Assembly: GCA_020746995.1 (NCBI GenBank)
Contig: JAGPXD010000002.1
Coordinates: 6,262,001-6,326,000, forward strand
Reading direction: 5' to 3'
Source of the DNA: Plectosphaerella cucumerina
Lineage: Eukaryota; Ascomycota; Sordariomycetes; Glomerellales; Plectosphaerellaceae
Length of the DNA: 64,000 nt
Part shown: positions 43,991 through 55,084 of the stretch, piece after piece
How the letters are laid out: each line of letters begins with the position of its first letter
How positions within the stretch are numbered: the stretch's first letter is position 1
The notes under the pieces: model-generated
The model's input: only the letters and a program-made list of their open reading frames with translations
What the model was told of the DNA's origin: nothing
Databases searched by the model: none
Translations under genes and position numbers: made by a program

Positions 43991-45261
43991 CTACAGCTCA
44001 TCCCTCTGCCGCTGGTCAACCTGCTCCTCTCCCTGCCCCTGGTCCACCTGTTCCTCCACCTTTGTGGTGCCATCGTCCACCTCGCCGTCGGCCACATCAT
44101 CCAGGATCCTGCCAATCTTCTCCTCCAAAGACTCAGGCGCCTCGGCACCCTCACTCGGCCCCGCCCCACCGACATCAATGGTCGGCAGCTCCTCGCCTGG
44201 CATACCATCCACCTCGACCCGTCCGTCCTCAAACACCACGCCAGGCGACGAGACCTCGCCACCGCGTCTGACCAACGCGCTGCCACCCCGGGCACCCCCC
44301 ATGACCACGTTGTACAGCAGCCGCAGCGGCAGCCACACCAGCCACCACATGGGCCCCCAGAGGAGCCTCCGGTACACCAGCCACGCGCCAGTGACCATGA
44401 GCATGTACATGGCCGTCTGCAAGTACCACGTATCGCTCTTCTGCGACCGCACCAGCGTACCCAGCAGGTCCTTGGAGCTCGCGAGCATCCCCTCGAGCGA
44501 GCCGTACGAGTCGTCGAGCTTGGAGAGCGCCGCAGACGACTCGGTAAGCGTCTGGTGCGCAAACTCGCTCCGCGCAAGCTCGGCCGCGATGATGTCGTGC
44601 GTCCTGCGCAGCGCGGCCGTCACGTTGCCCGCCGCACCCACTGTCTGCTGGTCCTCCCCCGTGAGGCTCGACGTCTGCTGTTGCTGCTGTTGGTGCGCAT
44701 GGCGCTGGCGGATGACCTCGGGCCGCACGGAGGGGGGCCGGTGGCCATCGTCGGACGCGGCGCCGGGGGGCGGAGACGACGTCTGGGAGATGGGTTGAGA
44801 GAAGGACTGGAGGAGCAGCTTGCGTTCGAGGCGCTGCGATTCGGCGAGGTTGCGCTTGGCCGCGAGCTGGGCTTTCCTAAACGTGACTCTCGAGCTTGAC
44901 GTGATGTTAGACATGGTGCCAGCACGCCTCCAGAGGAACTGTGGACTAACCTCTTGAGCTCCTCCTTGAGCCGCTGCACGCCATCCTTGAGCCGGACTTT
45001 GGTGTGCTCCGCCTCACTCCCAGCACGGCCACCCCGTACATCCTCGACCTCCTCCTGCAGAAGTTCGAGCTCCTCCTCTTCCTCGCGCAGAATCTGACCA
45101 ATTTCCGTGCTCAGCTCTGATGCCACATTATCTTCGTCGGCCCCGAGGGGCACCGAGCCAGGTTCGAAATGGAGGTTCTGAAGCCTGCTGATGAGCTCCT
45201 TCAGCTGTGTAGTCGTCTCCTGCAACGCCGTGAGGCGCTCCTGCAGGCCTTCGAAAGACAT
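43991..45261 (-). CDS. SEC20: Sec20-type SNARE for Golgi-to-ER retrograde transport
   Basis: Two exons (45261-44951 and 44894-43991) encode 404 aa. The N-terminal half is coiled coil (LQERLTALQETTTQLKELI; EEEELELLQEEVEDV). It leads to the Sec20 region with SSRVTFRKAQLAAKRNLAES and then the SNARE-like helix LRRTHDIIAAELARSEFAHQ, TLTESSAALSKLDDSYGS. A membrane anchor (AMYMLMVTGAWLVYRRLLW) precedes a luminal tail ending in the ER-retrieval tetrapeptide RDEL. This is the layout of yeast Sec20, which sits on ER membranes and works with Ufe1, Use1 and Sec22 to accept COPI vesicles. The 56-nt intron (GTTAGT donor) precedes the Sec20 domain. Confidence 0.92.
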
Positions 45262-45602
45262 GTCGGTTTTGTTCGTGCGTGTGGTTCTGGTTGTCGTCTC
45301 CCAGGCTGACGTGGGACATCAGAAAGCTGGCCTCTGCCAGTTCGTGCAGTGACGAAATGCAGTGGGAGAGCTGGGACCCGCTTTTCCCGCCAGGCGCCGA
45401 AATCCCGATATGTGCAGCAGCCCCGGATAATGGCATAGACCCCCGGCTCCCGGCCTATCCCAAAATTTTGGCGCAACTCCTGGCCCTCACGCGAGAACAG
45501 AGGTCGTCGCACTCGAGCATCCGGCCGTCAGACGATCGTCCCACCCCGGCACCGCCCTACTGACCGCACGAGACAGCCGAAGCTGTCACCCGCCGGCCCA
45601 AG
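45262..45602. other. Shared divergent promoter, Sec20 / mL53
   Basis: Only 341 bp separate the two start codons, so the genes probably share a bidirectional promoter. No TATA box is evident. Confidence 0.55.
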
Positions 45603-45963
45603 ATGATGACAAAGTTCATGACCGAGATCACCACCCGCTTCAACCCCTTCTCCCCGCAGGCGCGCACCGCGAGGCTCTTCCTCTCCACCATCCCGCCGTC
45701 AGCGCGCACCACCGGCGTCACCATCAAGACGGTCCTCCTCAACAAGAATTCCACGGAGCCTGCGTCCCTGTCCGTCAAGTTCAGTACGTTCTGGACTGCA
45801 AATACCCCTCGGACGCGGTGACTGAAAACTAACGTGGGGGTGTACAGAGGATGGCAAGGAGCTCAAGTTCGATTGCCAGAAGTTCGGCATCAAGGGCCTC
45901 ATCGAGGAGGTTGACCGACACTCGCGAGGTCTGCAAAAGGCCGCCGATCTGAGGGACGGTTAA
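45603..45963 (+). CDS. Mitochondrial large-subunit ribosomal protein mL53
   Basis: Two exons (45603-45783 and 45848-45963) encode 98 aa. The sequence KFMTEITTRFNPFSPQARTARLF and IPPSARTTGVTIKTVLL, then LKFDCQKFGIKGLIEEVDRHSR, fits the mL53 family (yeast Mrpl44), which is small, basic and built into the large mitoribosomal subunit. The intron (64 nt) has a GTACGT donor and joins KF to KDGKELKF. Two adjacent ATGs (45603, 45606) could start translation; the first is used here. Confidence 0.87.
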
Positions 45964-46357
45964 GCAACAGGAGGTTTGGGAAGAACTTGTACAATACAGC
46001 GTGTACCTTTTGCATGACATGGCGTTTTGGTGGGAGGGGCTCACCCGTCCACATGGCGGTTGGAATACCCGCCAGGGTCTCTGTACAACACAGGACGGCA
46101 GTTGAAGAACTTCACACGTACATAACAGATTGGCGAGAACCGTCAATAAATGGCACAGCAGTGGATTGATGTCGGATTTTATTTGGTCATCTAGCAGAAG
46201 AGGACGATGTCTTGCCAGTCGAGCTGGGCAGTCAAGCTGCAGTCAAGACGCTCGAAGGCTATATCTGTGCAGGCAACTTTTCAAACATTCACGAGCCTCG
46301 CCATATGGAGACCACATCCATCCCGACCCTCTCTGCACGTTCATGCCGGATAGGCAT
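45964..46357. other. Convergent 3' flank, mL53 / pyrophosphatase
   Basis: About 0.4 kb between two gene ends. Nothing beyond presumed 3' UTRs was recognised. Confidence 0.55.
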
Positions 46358-47541
46358 TTACTGGGCAGCACCGCTGATGAAGAACCACTTGTCAATGGAA
46401 GCATCGATCTTCTCGGGCAGGAGGTCCTGGTTGGCGGGCAGCTGGGGCAGCTCCTGGGGAGAGACACGGCTGGGCGACTCGCCAACGGTGACGTTGGTGC
46501 TAGGGAATGTTAGCGGGCTGCTCAGTCTCTAGTGTTGTCGGCTGCACTTACAGAGCGATGCCACCGGGCTGGGTCTTGCCGGTGATGAGCTTGTCCCAGG
46601 CCTCGGCGCATTCACGGATGACGTCCATGGCGTACCTTTGGGGGTGATTAGTTTCTACTACTTGAGGGCGTAGACAGGCAGACTCACTTCTTGTTCTTGC
46701 ACTCGCCGGTGAAGGCGAACTGGTTCTCGGGCTTGCCGTCGGGGATCTTGTAGATGCGGAACCACTCGTTGGTGGCACGGAGAAGGCCGGGCAGGTGGCG
46801 CTCGACGTCCTCGACGTCGTTCAGCTTGGACGCAAGAGGGTCGTTGACGTCAATAACGATGACCTTCCAGTCAGTCTCCTCCTCGTCGAGAAGGGCCATG
46901 ACGCCGAGGACCTTGACCTGCTTGACCTGGCCAGTGTAGCCGACAAGCTCACCAATCTCGCAGACATCGAGCGGGTCGTTGTCGCCCTTGGCCTTGGTCT
47001 CGGGGTGGATGCTGTTGGGGTCCTCCCAGGTCTCGACGGGGATGATCAGTCGAGCGTCTAGGGTGCGGGAAGAGGGGTATCCGGGCATACCTGGGGGAAG
47101 GCACCGTAGTTCCACAGGTAACCCTTGTGGGGGAAGCAGTTGCGGACGAAGCGAAGCTTGCCCTTCTTGATGTCCTGCTTGATGGGGTTGAGGAGCTCCT
47201 CCTTGGAGATCTGTCGGGTGAAGGGTTAGCCAATTGGACGTAGTGAGGGCATACGCGTTGTGTTGAGGTGGGGGGAGGGGTCGAATGTTCCGATCGGAGG
47301 GGTCAGAGGACGGCGACGACGCAAACACGTCGAGGAGAGGACGGTGGGAAAGACGAACCTCGAGCTTGGCGTTGGTCCAGCGGGGGATCTCAACGATCAT
47401 GTTCAGGATGGTCTGCTCCTTGTTGGCGTAGAGGGGGATGTCGTGGAAGGGGGAGACGGGGACGCCATCCTTCTCGATGTAGACGCGGTGCTCCAGAGTG
47501 TGAGGAGCGGCGACCTTGCGCAGGGAGTAGGGGGAAGCCAT
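46358..47541 (-). CDS. IPP1: Soluble inorganic pyrophosphatase (family I)
   Basis: Five exons (47541-47359, 47210-47091, 47031-46688, 46635-46552, 46499-46358) encode 290 aa, the normal length of fungal cytosolic pyrophosphatase. Landmarks are RKVAAPHTLEHRVYIEKDG, SPFHDIPLYANKEQ, FPHKGYLWNYGAFPQTWEDP and the catalytic Asp cluster KGDNDPLDVCEIGE; the Asp residues bind the activating Mg2+. DEEETDWKVIVIDVNDP also matches. It hydrolyses PPi, pulling biosynthetic reactions forward. All four introns splice in phase. The frame continues open upstream of ATG 47541 to an ATG at 47976, adding 145 basic, Ser/Arg-rich residues that end RHFSTSS...LPK before the canonical start. A mitochondrial isoform is possible. 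Confidence 0.95.
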
Positions 47542-49608
47542 TTTGGGCAGGCTGCTGTCGGGTTGACCTGAGGGGGATGGTGTTGTAGACGAAGTCGAGA
47601 AGTGGCGGGCAATCTGAGCCGTGCGTTGGGAGGAGGTGGAGGAAATTTGCGACTTAATCGCTCGAGCGGAAAGTGTCTGCGAAGTGGTTCTCGGGCTGGC
47701 AAATGATGCAAGAGCTTCTGCTGCGGGAGCGGAAGGAGGGGGAGGGGCAACTGAGCCAGCGCCCACCTGCACACCTGCTCCAGTCGTGGTCCTCCCACCC
47801 GAGAGGGCCCGTTTTGCGTGTGCCGCCAGCTTGGCAAGGTGATTGGCCCGAGCTTGGGCCCGAACCGGAGTAACCTGAAGAGTCGCCTTGCGCAGCAGCA
47901 GCGGTGCCAGCAGGTTGCGGGGGATTGCTCGTGGTGGCGGCATATGTATGCTTCGTTCGGGGGCCCGTCTCAACAAAGGAGGCGCGGCCGATCTTGGAGG
48001 GGTGGGAAGAACCTTATACTAAAAGGGGTAGGGTACGGACAGGGAGAGGGGTCCTGCGGCTTGTGACGCCCGGCAGGCGGTCGGTCGGGTGTCGCGATTG
48101 TGGACGTGGTCCGACGAGTTACGGCGGGAGTGCTCAGTTCCAGGGCACCGGCGCTGGCAACTGGTAGTAGTGTGCTGGTTTTACCGGCTCCCGAGGTTCT
48201 TGCCGAGAATGGCTGGTCGGACCGGGTAGCTGACGGGAGCGGCCTGCGGTCACGCGAGTCGAGGCCGGAGGGGTCTAGGCTGGAATAGAGAGGGGTGGTG
48301 ATACAGTATGCTCAAACAAAAGGCCGGGGCCTGTGACGGACGGACGGAAAGACGGGTGATAGTACAGTTGATGCTGGAAGGGTAAGTGCTTTGAGTCGCA
48401 GCATTGCTCGGCCAGGAGAATGTCGCGAAGTTGCTGGAAAACCTCGGCCGACAGGGTGAGCTTTGACAGCTTGTTGCAGGTGGCTCCAGGTGTTGCGAAG
48501 TGAGCATCGGCCCGGTCCTCCATCGTCCAACGAGGTGTTCGGAGCTGTGCTACAGACAAAAGCTACGGACGAGGTCCAGACTTTGGATAGACTAGGAAGC
48601 TTTGAGTGAGTATTTGAGCTGCAAGTCGGGAACCATGGTCTTTGGGGCCGGTGCCAACTCATCGTGGACATAGCATCGTGCAACATCAAACCCTTGAAGA
48701 AGGTCCCACTGACGCCTCACATCGTTGACTCCAATAGATATGTCGTCGAATAAGACCTCGAGATAATGTTTAGGACAGCGTCTTACACGCCAGAAGGTTG
48801 GCCCGAGCCACCTCACACAGCATCTAACGCAGCACGTCAAAAAGAGGACTCCTTCCAGCCAACAAAAACATACAACACCGGGGATTCGCTGGTCGTCACC
48901 GACCCAACTACTGATCCGGCGCTCACGAGTTTAGGGAGAGCGGACGGGATCCCGTGTTCTCACGTGGCTATGGTCGTATGTGCTGGAAGGTGGGACTTGG
49001 TGCTGCTATAACGTCGTCAGACAGTTGTGCTTTTCACCAGAATCAGAGGTTGATGAGGGTGGGTGGTATGTGGGCAAGCGCAGGATATCCCAACCAGTCC
49101 AACGCTGATTTGAGCCGGGGAATCAGAGCACTTCTACCAGAAAACAAACATCAACACTGGCAAGAACTAGGCACCTACCTGTTGAGAGTACCTGGGTTGG
49201 TTGGCAAGTTGGGTTTATTGACGCGAACCTCGGGTGGCAAGGATGTGCGGTTGTTGGACCACAGTACATAAATGCCAGGTGAATGGGAAATTCGTCATGT
49301 CAACAACCATCAGAAAAGACCGCTTGCAGGACTATATTGCAATCTATCACTCCATATCCATCGTATTCAATCTTCAAGAACCTGATCAGTAGAGTCCGGT
49401 GTCGTTCAGCAGGGGGTGGCTGGATTGTGGCTGAAATGAAAAGTGACATCCTTATCGCCTTATCGGTCGGAACGCCACTTCGATTTTTGGTCCATGTCGG
49501 CCTTCGCCGACAAGAGTCAACCATCCCGAGTTGCAAACCGCTCGGCGCAAGCCATGTAGAAAACCCCTCCCCGTCATGCTCCTGCCCTTCGTCAGACGAT
49601 TCAGCGCC
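47542..49608. other. 2-kb region upstream of pyrophosphatase and DUS2
   Basis: The left 435 bp are open in frame with the pyrophosphatase gene (see findings). The rest shows no gene and contains the divergent promoters. Confidence 0.5.
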
Positions 49609-50930
49609 ATGGCTTCCGAGATCAAGAAGGTCCCCATCCCCTCGCGGGGCGTCGACTACCGGGGCAAGATTGTGCTGGCGCCCATGGTCCGCTCTGGCGA
49701 GCTGCCGTCGCGACTGGTTGCGCTGCACTACGGCGCAGACCTTGTATGGGGTAGGTGATTCCACGCGCTCGAGTCTTAAAATCAGACGATTCCTGACCTC
49801 CCGTAGGACCCGAGACTGTCGACAAGGCCATGATCGGCACAACGCGCCGCGAGAACCCCATCACAAGAACCATCGACTGGACCCGAGTCCAGACATTCGG
49901 CAAGAAGGAGGTGCCGTCGAATGCGCCGGAGACGGTTGTGTACAGCGTGCTTCCGGAGAAGGAGGCCGGCAAGACCATCTTTCAGATTGGCACTGCGGAC
50001 CCTGAGCTGGCCGTTCAGGCGGCACGGCTCATCGCAGCCGATGTCAGCGGCATCGACGTCAACGCCGGCTGCCCGAAGCCCTTCAGCACACATTCCGGCA
50101 TGGGTGCGGCGCTGCTTCGGACTCCCGACAAGCTGGTCGCCATCCTCGAGGCGCTCATCAAAAACATCACTCCTGAGTTCAACATTGGCATTAGCGTCAA
50201 GATCCGTCTGCTTGAGACCGCGGCCGAGACGGAAGCCCTCGTCAGGCGACTCTGTGCCACCGGAATCACGGCTCTTACCATCCACTGCCGCACCACGCCC
50301 ATGCGACCACGGGAGGCAGCCATCCGAGGACAGCTGCGTATGGTTGCTGACGTCTGCCACGAGGCAGGCGTCGCATGCTTGATGAACGGCGACGTTCAGT
50401 CGCGGGATCACGGCCTCAAGCTCATGGAGGAGTATGGCACTGACGGCGCCATGATTGCCACGTCGGCCGAGACGAACTTCAGCTGCTTCCGGGCGGAGGC
50501 TGACGGCGGCATTGCCCCATGGCGCGAAGTCGCAGAGACGTACATCAAGTACGCCTTGGACGTGCACAACAAGTTTGGCAACACCAAATACCTCCTCTGT
50601 CAGATCGTGCCTGGCAAGAAGCCTGAGTACAAGCAGATCATCCCCTGCAAGAATTACGCCCATCTGTGCGAGGTCTTTGAGCTTAAGGACGACATGGAGC
50701 GGGCCCAGGAACTCGACCGCCAGGTTGAGGCGGAGAGGGAGAGCGCAAAAGCCGATAAGAAGGCGAAGGCAGCAAAAGCCAACAACAGCGCCCTTGCGGC
50801 CGGCGGCAACATGGCTGGTGCCCGAGGGAACCAGAACCGAAAGGGGCTTTCCGAGAGGGGCCCCCGGACGGCGCAGGCCACAACAGAGACCCAGACGCCA
50901 GTCGAGACTGCCCAGGCCCAGACTGCATAA
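49609..50930 (+). CDS. DUS2: tRNA-dihydrouridine(20) synthase, Dus2 type
   Basis: Two exons (49609-49750 and 49807-50930) encode 421 aa from the Met with the better context (GCCATGG). An upstream in-frame ATG at 49576 would add 11 residues. Dus landmarks are KIVLAPMVRSGELPSRL (FMN site), LVWGPETVDKAMI, the catalytic Cys in GIDVNAGCPKPFS, VSVKIRL-type SVKIRLLET, ALTIHCRTTPMRP, and NGDVQSRDHGLKLMEEYGTDGAMIA. The enzyme uses FMN/NADPH to reduce U20 in the tRNA D-loop. The C-terminal ~90 residues are charged and Ala/Lys/Gln-rich without a double-stranded-RNA-binding domain, as in fungal Dus2. Confidence 0.94.
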
Positions 50931-51193
50931 GTTGACGGGGGGCGAGGGGGTGTCAGTGTATGAGATTCGCATAACCGGGAGTTTTAGGGGAGATGTGGAA
51001 AAGGAAAGCCTGTGCTCGCATTTACATCGGTTATAGACAGGACACACGGCTCGCTCGGGATAGTGTGGTCCAAAATGAACAAAGGAAATTCATTCCCGTT
51101 TCTATCGGCATTATGATACAAATGCTCCGAGGGCGGCGACGTTTGTCGTCCTGCCTCTGCTGCGTCACTCTCCGTCCTTCCGTGTTTCTCCGT

Positions 51194-52080
51194 TTATTTC
51201 GCCTTCTTGACCCAGCCCTCGATGGTCTCCCGGGTGTCGGTAACGACCTCGTCGACGTACCGCGCGCCGACCTCGCGGTGGACCTTTGCGAAGCTGATGC
51301 TCTGCTCGATGCCCTCGCGGATGCGGAGGTGGCTGTCGGCGACGACAGGGAAGCGCTGCTCGTACTTCCAGGCCAGGTCGGAGACGTTGCGCATGGTGAC
51401 TGGCAGCAGAGTCCAGCCGGCGGTCAGGCCGAGGGCGAGCGGTGCGGTGGCGCGGAAGACGATGTTGCTGCGGCGGGTGACGATGCTGCCAGCCATGGCG
51501 GCGACGAGGACGTAGACGGCGCCGGGCATGAGCTTCTCGCCGCTCTCGCGGGCGGGGGCCAGGGAGGCGACGGTGCTGGTGAAGGAGTGCTCGAGGTCGA
51601 AGGCGCGGTCCATGGTGCGGTTGACGGCGTTCTCGGCGGCCAGGGCGTACTCGTAGACAAAGAGGCGGGCCTTGCCGATCTGCACGGCCAGCCTGTCGGT
51701 GGGCGTCGGGCCGCGGGGGGTCGTCGGGGCGTCTGGTTGCGGTGCGGCGGCGACGGGCTGCTTCTCGACGGGCTGGGCGGCCGGCGTAGCGAAGACGACG
51801 GTCTTGGTCTCGGGGAGCTCATAGTCGTCGTAGATGGGCTTCCTAGCCTGTGAGGGAGGGTGTTAGGTAGTGCGGATGGGTTGTCTGTGTCTCGCGGCGC
51901 AGACTTACCTGTCGGCTGGGACCCTCGGCGAGGGCCTGGGAGGGCTTGAGGATGATGCCTCCGGCGACGACGGCCGTCGCTACCGACGCGGCGTGCTGAG
52001 GGGATACATTAGCATGCCGTTGTAATCTAAAATGGCATCGAGGGCGGACTCACCCGTTGGAGGAGCAGTCTTGCAGCCAT
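51194..52080 (-). CDS. MICOS complex subunit, Mic26/Mic27 (apolipoprotein O-like)
   Basis: Three exons (52080-52054, 51995-51909, 51847-51194) encode 255 aa. The first exon is only 27 nt (MAARLLLQR). A short mitochondrial-type N-terminus with a hydrophobic stretch (VATAVVAGGIILKPS) is followed by KPIYDDYELPE, the conserved entry to ApoO/MICOS proteins. KARLFVYEYALAAENAVNR, KLMPGAVYVLVAAMAGSIV and LALGLTAGWTLLPVTMRNV, two membrane segments, follow. The subunit organises cristae junctions in the inner membrane. Sequence alone does not separate Mic26 from Mic27. The gene is divergent to the mitochondrial peptidase next door. Confidence 0.86.
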
Positions 52081-52552
52081 GGTCCGCTCAATGGGGGGAT
52101 TGAGGCAATTGGCTGGTGTGGTTCTGACGAGAACTTTTGGGGACGTCACGAAATGATGCCGCAGCCAGACAGACGCTCGCACCAGCTCCGGGCAGCAGGT
52201 GTCGGGAGGCTCTCGGGCCACTCAGGAGGCTTGCCCGGCTTAGGTAATCTGACAGGTCCATTGAAATCCGGGAATCGCCTGCGGGCACTGGCTCGCCCGG
52301 CTATTTCCGGCAGACGATTCGCCCGCCGTCGCCGACAGCTGAAGGCTCAAAGGAAGGAAAGCACAGGCCCGGCGGCAGCTTCCCGCTTCCTTACGGCATC
52401 GACCCCTGGCCAAAAAGTTCCCTTGCTCGTCAATCATTGAAGATTCTCTGCCCTCGACACATTAGCATCCTCCCTTTCCTTAGATCGCCTGCTTCCACCA
52501 CCCAGCGACTTGAACTTCCGAAATGTTCGATTAGACACGGCACGATCTCAAC
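52081..52552. other. Shared divergent promoter, MICOS subunit / OCT1
   Basis: 472 bp between start codons of two mitochondrial-protein genes, likely bidirectional. No specific element was assigned. Confidence 0.5.
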
Positions 52553-54934
52553 ATGTTCAAATCCCCAACCCGGGGCCTCTGGGTCTGCGCAAGGTGCGCA
52601 CGCGACTCGGCTCCCAGAGTTCAGCAGCAGCGCCGATGGCTCGCCGCGGCATCAGGGACTGCTTCGGCCTACGCCAGTCCTGCCAACCACGGCAGTTCCG
52701 GCAAGCATGACGACGCCATCCTCCGAGAGCTCTTCGACTCGCCATCACGGACGGCAAAGGCCTTCAAGGCCAGCGAGCTGCAGCCCAGCGCCGGCCTCTT
52801 CAAGAACCGATACCTCACCCACCCCGGCGGCTTCGTCATTTTCGCCCGTCGCACCCTCGCAAAGGCCTCCAAGATTGTCGACCGGGTCCTCAATGCCTCG
52901 TCGACCCACGAATACAAGGTCATCGTAAAGGACCTGGACCGCCTCAGCGATCTGCTTTGCCGAGTCCTCGATCTCTCCGACTTTGTGCGCATGACGCATC
53001 CCGACCCCCGTTTCCAGCAGGCCGCCGATGATGCCTGGGCGTTGGTGTACCAGTACATGAACCAGCTCAACACTACGACTGGTCTCAGCGAGCAGTTGAC
53101 CATTGCCATGGAGAACGAGAACGTTGTTGCGACCTGGTCTGAAGAGGAGAAGACGGTGGCGGAAATACTGAAGCTCGACTTTACAAAGTCGGCTGTTAAC
53201 CTCCCGCAGGCCGAGCGGGACCGCTTCGTCGATCTGTCACAGCAGATCAGTGAGGTTGGACTACGCTTCGTTTCCGAGCCGGCCCCGGAGAAGTACGAGC
53301 TTGTCCTTCCCTCGTCCAGCTTCTACGGGCTGTACCCGGGGATAGCTCGGGCTCTGACGACGCGCGGGCGTGTACGCCTCCCGACTATGGGCTCCCATGC
53401 GCAGGCCGCGCTGCGTAGTGTCAAGGATGGCGAGACTCGCAAGGCCATCTACGTTGCCATGCGCCAGGCGTCCGGAGAGACGATCGACAGGTTGGAGACG
53501 ATGCTCAAGCTCCGGTCAGAGCTAGCGCAGCTCTCTGGCTTCCAGAGCCATGCGCACATGACCCTAAAGGACCGCATGATGGCCAAGTCGCCTGGCTCGG
53601 TCATGCAGTTCCTGCTCGCCCTGCAAAAGCGCAATAAGCCCATCGCCGAGGCCGAGGTGGCTGACCTGTTGCTGCAGAAGCAGAAGGTCCATGACCCCCT
53701 GGCGACGCAAGTCAATCCATGGGACAAGGATTACCTGATGGACGGCATTCGAGCGGACATGAGGCTGCGAGTACGCCATCCCGACCACCTCGCCTCGTTC
53801 TTCTCCGTCGGCACAGTCATTCAGGGCTTGTCCCGGCTTTTTAACCGCCTCTATGGTATCCGCCTGGTGCCCAGGGAGACTCAGCCGGGCGAGGTGTGGC
53901 ACGAGGATGTGAGGCGCCTGGATGTGGTGACGGACACCGGCGCGCAGATCGCCGTGCTCTACTGCGACCTCTTCTACCGCCAGGACAAGTCGCCGAACCC
54001 CGCGCACTTCACCGTACGCTGTTCGCGCGAGATCATGCCCAGTGAGGTGGAAGAGGCCGCCGCCGACGTCCACCACGGAGGTGACGGTCCATGCTTCGCA
54101 TCCGCCTCCGAGGCGGCCAACGATGGCATGGAGAGCTCAACGGCCGATGGTGTGCTCAAGCAGCTGCCGACCATCGCGTTGGTCTGCGACTTCCCCAAGT
54201 CGGACTCCTATGTCAGCGCCACGCCGGCACTGCTGTCATTTGCTGAGGTCGAGACGCTCTTCCATGAGATGGGCCACGCCATCCACTCGATCCTGGCGAG
54301 GACGTCGCTGCAGAACGTCGCGGGCACGCGGTGCGCTACCGACTTTGCCGAACTGCCCTCCACACTCATGGAGCACTTTGCCGGGGACCCTTCGGTACTG
54401 GCCCTCTTCGCGCGGCACTGGAAGACGGACGAGCCGCTGCCGTACGAGATGATCGCCGAGCGCCTCCGGCTCTCCAAGCGGTTCGAGGGCGCCGACACGG
54501 AAAACCAGATTCTCCTTGCCATCCTCGACCAGGCCTACCACTCCCCCGAGGTGGCCAGCCCGTCGTTCGACTCGACCACGACGTACCACGAGCTCCAGCG
54601 GCGCTACGCGTCGACACCCCCCGACCCGCCTGAGACGTGCTGGCAGGGCTTCTTCGGCCACCTCCACGGCTACGGCAGCACCTACTACAGCTACCTCTTC
54701 GATCGCGTGCTAGCCGAGCGAGTCTGGCGGGTCGTCTTCCGGGCCGGCGCCGACGGTCAGGCCATCGACCGTGGCAATGGCGAGAGGCTCAAGGAGAACT
54801 TGCTCAAGTGGGGCGGCGGCCGCGACCCGTGGCTCTGTCTCGCAGACACGTTGCGTGACGACCGCCTCGCCGCGGGCGACGAGACAGCCATGAGCATCGT
54901 GGGCAGCTGGGGAATCCGGGATGACCGTAGCTGA
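52553..54934 (+). CDS. OCT1: Mitochondrial intermediate peptidase (M3 metallopeptidase)
   Basis: A single-exon gene of 793 aa. The N-terminus (MFKSPTRGLWVCARCARDS) is basic and Arg-rich, a mitochondrial presequence. The thimet-oligopeptidase fold follows, with YLTHPGGFVIFARRTLA, the zinc site FHEMGHAIHSIL (His571, Glu572, His575) and the downstream ELPSTLMEHFAGD, which supplies the third ligand. GHLHGYGSTYYSYLFDRVLA closes the active site. The enzyme removes an octapeptide from a subset of imported matrix precursors after the main processing peptidase. The length and lack of introns are usual for filamentous fungi. It converges on the nucleoside hydrolase gene with only 150 bp between stops. 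Confidence 0.95.
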   Translation: MFKSPTRGLWVCARCARDSAPRVQQQRRWLAAASGTASAYASPANHGSSGKHDDAILRELFDSPSRTAKAFKASELQPSAGLFKNRYLTHPGGFVIFARRTLAKASKIVDRVLNASSTHEYKVIVKDLDRLSDLLCRVLDLSDFVRMTHPDPRFQQAADDAWALVYQYMNQLNTTTGLSEQLTIAMENENVVATWSEEEKTVAEILKLDFTKSAVNLPQAERDRFVDLSQQISEVGLRFVSEPAPEKYELVLPSSSFYGLYPGIARALTTRGRVRLPTMGSHAQAALRSVKDGETRKAIYVAMRQASGETIDRLETMLKLRSELAQLSGFQSHAHMTLKDRMMAKSPGSVMQFLLALQKRNKPIAEAEVADLLLQKQKVHDPLATQVNPWDKDYLMDGIRADMRLRVRHPDHLASFFSVGTVIQGLSRLFNRLYGIRLVPRETQPGEVWHEDVRRLDVVTDTGAQIAVLYCDLFYRQDKSPNPAHFTVRCSREIMPSEVEEAAADVHHGGDGPCFASASEAANDGMESSTADGVLKQLPTIALVCDFPKSDSYVSATPALLSFAEVETLFHEMGHAIHSILARTSLQNVAGTRCATDFAELPSTLMEHFAGDPSVLALFARHWKTDEPLPYEMIAERLRLSKRFEGADTENQILLAILDQAYHSPEVASPSFDSTTTYHELQRRYASTPPDPPETCWQGFFGHLHGYGSTYYSYLFDRVLAERVWRVVFRAGADGQAIDRGNGERLKENLLKWGGGRDPWLCLADTLRDDRLAAGDETAMSIVGSWGIRDDRS

Positions 54935-55084
54935 GGGTCATAACGTTTGACATGACGACGAAGGAGTGTACAACAAACAACATAGATGTAGACGGATAGA
55001 CATGTAGAATACAAGGCGGTCATTTTGGAAAATCTATTTTGTCCAAGAAGAAGGTTTATGGTTTTTGTCTATCTGTTGCCTCTC

